Of a DNA stretch of 64,000 nucleotides, positions 61,696 to 64,000 are shown one piece after another. Location of the stretch: the NCBI RefSeq assembly GCF_018070045.1, contig NZ_JAGPYK010000005.1, positions 292,093 to 356,092 on the forward strand, in the 5' to 3' direction. The notes below the pieces were generated by a model. The model saw only the letters and a list, made by a program, of their open reading frames with translations, ran no database searches and was not told where the DNA came from. Positions within the stretch are counted from its first letter, which is position 1; every line of letters starts with the position of its first letter. Origin of the DNA: Micromonospora sp. U21 (lineage in GTDB: Bacteria > Actinomycetota > Actinomycetes > Mycobacteriales > Micromonosporaceae). Both the position numbers and the translations under genes were made by a program.

Positions 61696-62766
61696 GTGCC
61701 GGTGAAGCCAACCCTGCAAGCCGTGGCGGACGCCGTCGGCGTCTCCCGCAGCACGGTGTCCAACGCCTACAGCCGCCCCGACCAGCTCTCCGCCGCGCTG
61801 CGCGAGCGGATCCTCGGCGCCGCCCGGCAGCTCGGCTACCCGGGGCCCAACCCCACCGCCCGCTCCCTGCGCCGCGGTTTCGTCGGCTCGATCGGGGTGC
61901 TGTTCACCTCGCAACTGTCGTACGCCTTCACCGACCCGTTCGCGGTCCGCTTTCTCGCCGGCGTGGGCGAGGCCGCCGAGCGGCACGGCACCAGCATGCT
62001 GCTGGTGCCGCTGTCACGGGCGGAGCCCGACGCGCGTCGCGCGGTGGAGAACGCCGCGGTCGACGGTTTCTGCGTCTACTGCGTCGCCGACGAGGAGTGG
62101 GCGTTGGAGGTGATTCGGGCCCGCGGGCTGCCGTACGTCAGCACGGCCGCCCGCGACGACGCCGGCCTCGACGAGCGGTTCGTCGGCATCGACGAGCGGG
62201 CCGCGGCACGCAGCGTGGCCACGCACGTCGCCGGCCTCGGCCACCGCCGGGTGGCCCTGCTCGCCGACTCCGTGCTGCCCGACGCACCGGCCGGCCCGCT
62301 CGCCCTCTCCGGGGTCGACCAGGTGCCGCACCCGACCACCCACGGCCGGCTCGCGGGGTTCGCCGACGCGTTCGCCGACGTCGGCGTCGGCTGGGCCGAG
62401 CTGACCCTGGTCAACGCCCCGGACAACAGTCGCCAGGCCGCGGCGGCTGCCGTCGCCGGGCTGTTCGACCGGCCCACGCCGCCGACCGCCGTGCTGGCCG
62501 GCTCCGACGTGCTCGCCCTCGGTGTGCTGGACGTGCTGGCCGAGCGACCGGCTGGCAACCGCCCACCGGTCTCGGTGACCGGCTTCGACGACGTCCCCGA
62601 GGCCGCCTCGGCCGGCCTCACCACCGTCCGGCAACCGGCCGAGGAAAAGGGCCGGATCGCCGCCGAACTGCTGCTCGACCCACCCGCGGACGCCGCGGCC
62701 GGTCATGTGCTGCTGCCCACCGCACTCGTCGTCCGGACCTCCACCGGACCTGTCCCAAGGAGTTGA
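61696..62766 (+). CDS. LacI/GalR-family transcriptional regulator
   Basis: 356 aa from GTG. HTH TLQAVADAVGVSRSTVSNAYSRPDQLSAALRERIL with the hinge RQLGYPGPNPTARSLRRG. The periplasmic-binding-type sensor follows: IGVLFTSQLSYAFTDPFAVRFLAGV, GFCVYCVADEEWALEVI, VGIDERAAARSVATHVAGLGHRRVALL and PVSVTGFDDVPEAASAGLTTVRQP. Ligand unknown; no sugar operon is adjacent, but the gene is followed immediately by a small ORF. Confidence 0.94.
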   Translation: MPVKPTLQAVADAVGVSRSTVSNAYSRPDQLSAALRERILGAARQLGYPGPNPTARSLRRGFVGSIGVLFTSQLSYAFTDPFAVRFLAGVGEAAERHGTSMLLVPLSRAEPDARRAVENAAVDGFCVYCVADEEWALEVIRARGLPYVSTAARDDAGLDERFVGIDERAAARSVATHVAGLGHRRVALLADSVLPDAPAGPLALSGVDQVPHPTTHGRLAGFADAFADVGVGWAELTLVNAPDNSRQAAAAAVAGLFDRPTPPTAVLAGSDVLALGVLDVLAERPAGNRPPVSVTGFDDVPEAASAGLTTVRQPAEEKGRIAAELLLDPPADAAAGHVLLPTALVVRTSTGPVPRS

Positions 62767-62768
62767 CC

Positions 62769-62972
62769 ATGGAACACCCCACCGGATACCTCACCGCCCT
62801 CGACGCGATGAACCGACACGTCAACTCGGCCCGACCGAACGCACCGGTCCAGGTCGAGCGAGCCCGCCCGGCGCTGCTCGCCCCGACCCGGCAGGCCACC
62901 GCGCTCGCCCTGCGCCGGCTCGCCGACCGGATCCAGCCGCGACCGCTGCCCACCGTGCCCCGCTGCTCGTAA
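62769..62972 (+). CDS. Small hypothetical protein downstream of LacI
   Basis: 67 aa, ATG two bases after the LacI stop. MEHPTGYLTALDAMNRHVNS then an Ala/Arg/Pro-rich region (ALLAPTRQATALALRRLADRI). No family recognised. Codon use is typical for the genome, and the spacing suggests co-translation with LacI. Confidence 0.6.
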   Translation: MEHPTGYLTALDAMNRHVNSARPNAPVQVERARPALLAPTRQATALALRRLADRIQPRPLPTVPRCS

Positions 62973-63112
62973 CCCTCGGAGGCACCGGCCGACACCGCCG
63001 GCCCGGCTCCCGGCCCACCCCACCGGCAATTTTGGCACGCCCGGGAGGAAAAGGTCGGGACCGGGCACGCTGGGTGGTCGAGCGCGACACAGCAAGGCAG
63101 ACTGGTGAGGCC

Positions 63113-64000
63113 ATGTCGCCGTTCATGCCCACTCTCCGTCTCCACGACCGCTACGTACTGCACGAGCGGATCGGTCTCGGTGGCATGTCCGAGGTGTGGC
63201 GAGCCGACGACGAGGTGCTCGGCCGGCCGGTCGCCGTCAAGGTGCTCGCCGGGCAGCTCGCCACCGATCCGCAGCTGCGGGCCACGATCCAGCGCGAGGC
63301 CCGCGCGGCGGCCCGGCTCACCCACCCGCACGTGACCCAGGTGTACGACTACGCCGAGGCGACCCTGGCCAGCGGCGCCGTGGTGCCGTACCTGGTGATG
63401 GAGCTGGTCGAGGGGCACAACCTGGCCGACCGGCTGCGGACCGGGCCACTGCCCTGGCCGGAGGCGGTGCGGGTGGCCGGGCAGATCGCCGCCGCGCTGG
63501 CCGCCGCGCACCGGATCGGCGTCGTGCACCGCGACGTCAAGCCCGGCAACGTCATGCTCACCGACACCGGTGCCAAGGTGCTCGACTTCGGCATCGCCGC
63601 GCTCGGCGGCCCGCACCATCCGCTCGGCGGTCAGGCGGGTGAGCCGCTGATGGGCACCCCGGCCTACTTCGCCCCGGAGCGGCTGACCGCCGGCCCGCCC
63701 GACCCGGCCAGCGACGTGTACGCCCTCGGCGCGCTGCTCTACCGCACCCTCACCGGGCAGGCGCCGCTGCCCGTGCAGAGCTGGGAGGACGCGCTGGAGG
63801 TGCACCGGCGGGGCACCCCGGTGCCGCCGTTGCGGGTGCCCGGCCTGCCGACCGGCATCGCCGAACTGACCGTCGCCTGCCTGGCTGCCAACCCGGCCCG
63901 CCGACCGACCGCCGCGCAACTGGCCACCCGGTTCGGTGCCGGCCAGCCGGTCGAGCCGCCCACCGAGCTGCTGCGCATCCTGCCGGCCGCCCAGTCGGCC
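63113..64000 (+). CDS. Serine/threonine protein kinase (PknB-type), partial at the right edge
   Basis: At least 296 aa; no stop before the window end. ATG 63113 follows GGTGAGG. Kinase motifs: LHERIGLGGMSEVWRADD (P-loop), VAVKVL (ATP Lys), HRDVKPGNVML (catalytic loop), VLDFGIAALGG (DFG), GTPAYFAPERLTAG and DVYALGALLYRTLTG. The juxtamembrane part and any sensor domain lie outside. Confidence 0.95.
   Translation, partial: MSPFMPTLRLHDRYVLHERIGLGGMSEVWRADDEVLGRPVAVKVLAGQLATDPQLRATIQREARAAARLTHPHVTQVYDYAEATLASGAVVPYLVMELVEGHNLADRLRTGPLPWPEAVRVAGQIAAALAAAHRIGVVHRDVKPGNVMLTDTGAKVLDFGIAALGGPHHPLGGQAGEPLMGTPAYFAPERLTAGPPDPASDVYALGALLYRTLTGQAPLPVQSWEDALEVHRRGTPVPPLRVPGLPTGIAELTVACLAANPARRPTAAQLATRFGAGQPVEPPTELLRILPAAQSA

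Noticed and set aside
1..64000. CRISPR arrays, tRNA or rRNA genes, intact insertion sequences
   Set aside because: No regularly spaced repeats, tRNA-like folds or transposase genes were recognised on either strand.

Overview
The window is very GC-rich and reads as chromosomal DNA of a filamentous actinobacterium, most likely Micromonospora or a close relative. The grounds are strong third-position GC, GTG starts with 4-base stop/start overlaps, paired XRE/DUF397 regulators, an EccB protein and palindromic intergenic repeats. The genus is an inference from style; no rRNA or other marker gene is present.

Layout. 1-6.5 kb: housekeeping and stress genes (LLM-hemerythrin fusion, ArsR-like regulator with an MFS exporter, alpha/beta hydrolase, VOC protein, MRJP-like beta-propeller, MmcQ/YjbR). 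6.5-9.4 kb: a decayed NRPS adenylation domain, then an intact acyl-CoA dehydrogenase. 9.4-12.9 kb: small membrane protein, spermidine-synthase-like protein, EccB, methyltransferase and two intergenic palindromes. 12.9-19.5 kb: a sugar locus with an ABC importer on the minus strand and, divergently, a dehydrogenase, a sugar-phosphate isomerase/epimerase-like protein and a GH63/MGH1-like glycosidase. 19.5-20.6 kb: NUDIX and DUF2267 proteins.

20.9-48.9 kb is a hybrid NRPS/PKS cluster of eight large or tailoring genes plus MbtH, all on the plus strand and mostly translationally coupled. In order: a 19-codon cysteine-containing leader ORF; A-T-KS (no AT); type II thioesterase fused to a LanB-like lantibiotic-dehydratase domain; a second stand-alone LanB-like protein; A-T-C-T; KS-AT-KR-DH-ACP; a TauD/SyrP-like Fe/2OG oxygenase; MbtH; C-A(Asn)-T; and C-A(Ser)-T-TE-MFS, where the TE nucleophile is Cys and the exporter is fused to the synthetase. 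A 21-bp perfect hairpin closes the cluster. The predicted chemistry combines an unusual starter, a malonate-derived enoyl unit, Asn (probably beta-hydroxylated) and Ser. Two tRNA-dependent-type LanB homologues in an assembly line with no visible RiPP precursor are the most striking feature and the best candidate for an undescribed system.

49-64 kb: FUSC-like membrane protein, two XRE/DUF397 loci, helix-hairpin-helix protein, NUDIX proteins, formate/nitrite-type channel, serpin-like protein, a truncated OsmC start, PemK/MazF-type protein, flavodoxin-like reductase, an ArsR-SRPBCC pair behind a clear promoter and 32-bp dyad, APH-like kinase, GGDEF protein, a LacI regulator with twin operators, and a Ser/Thr kinase that runs off the right edge.
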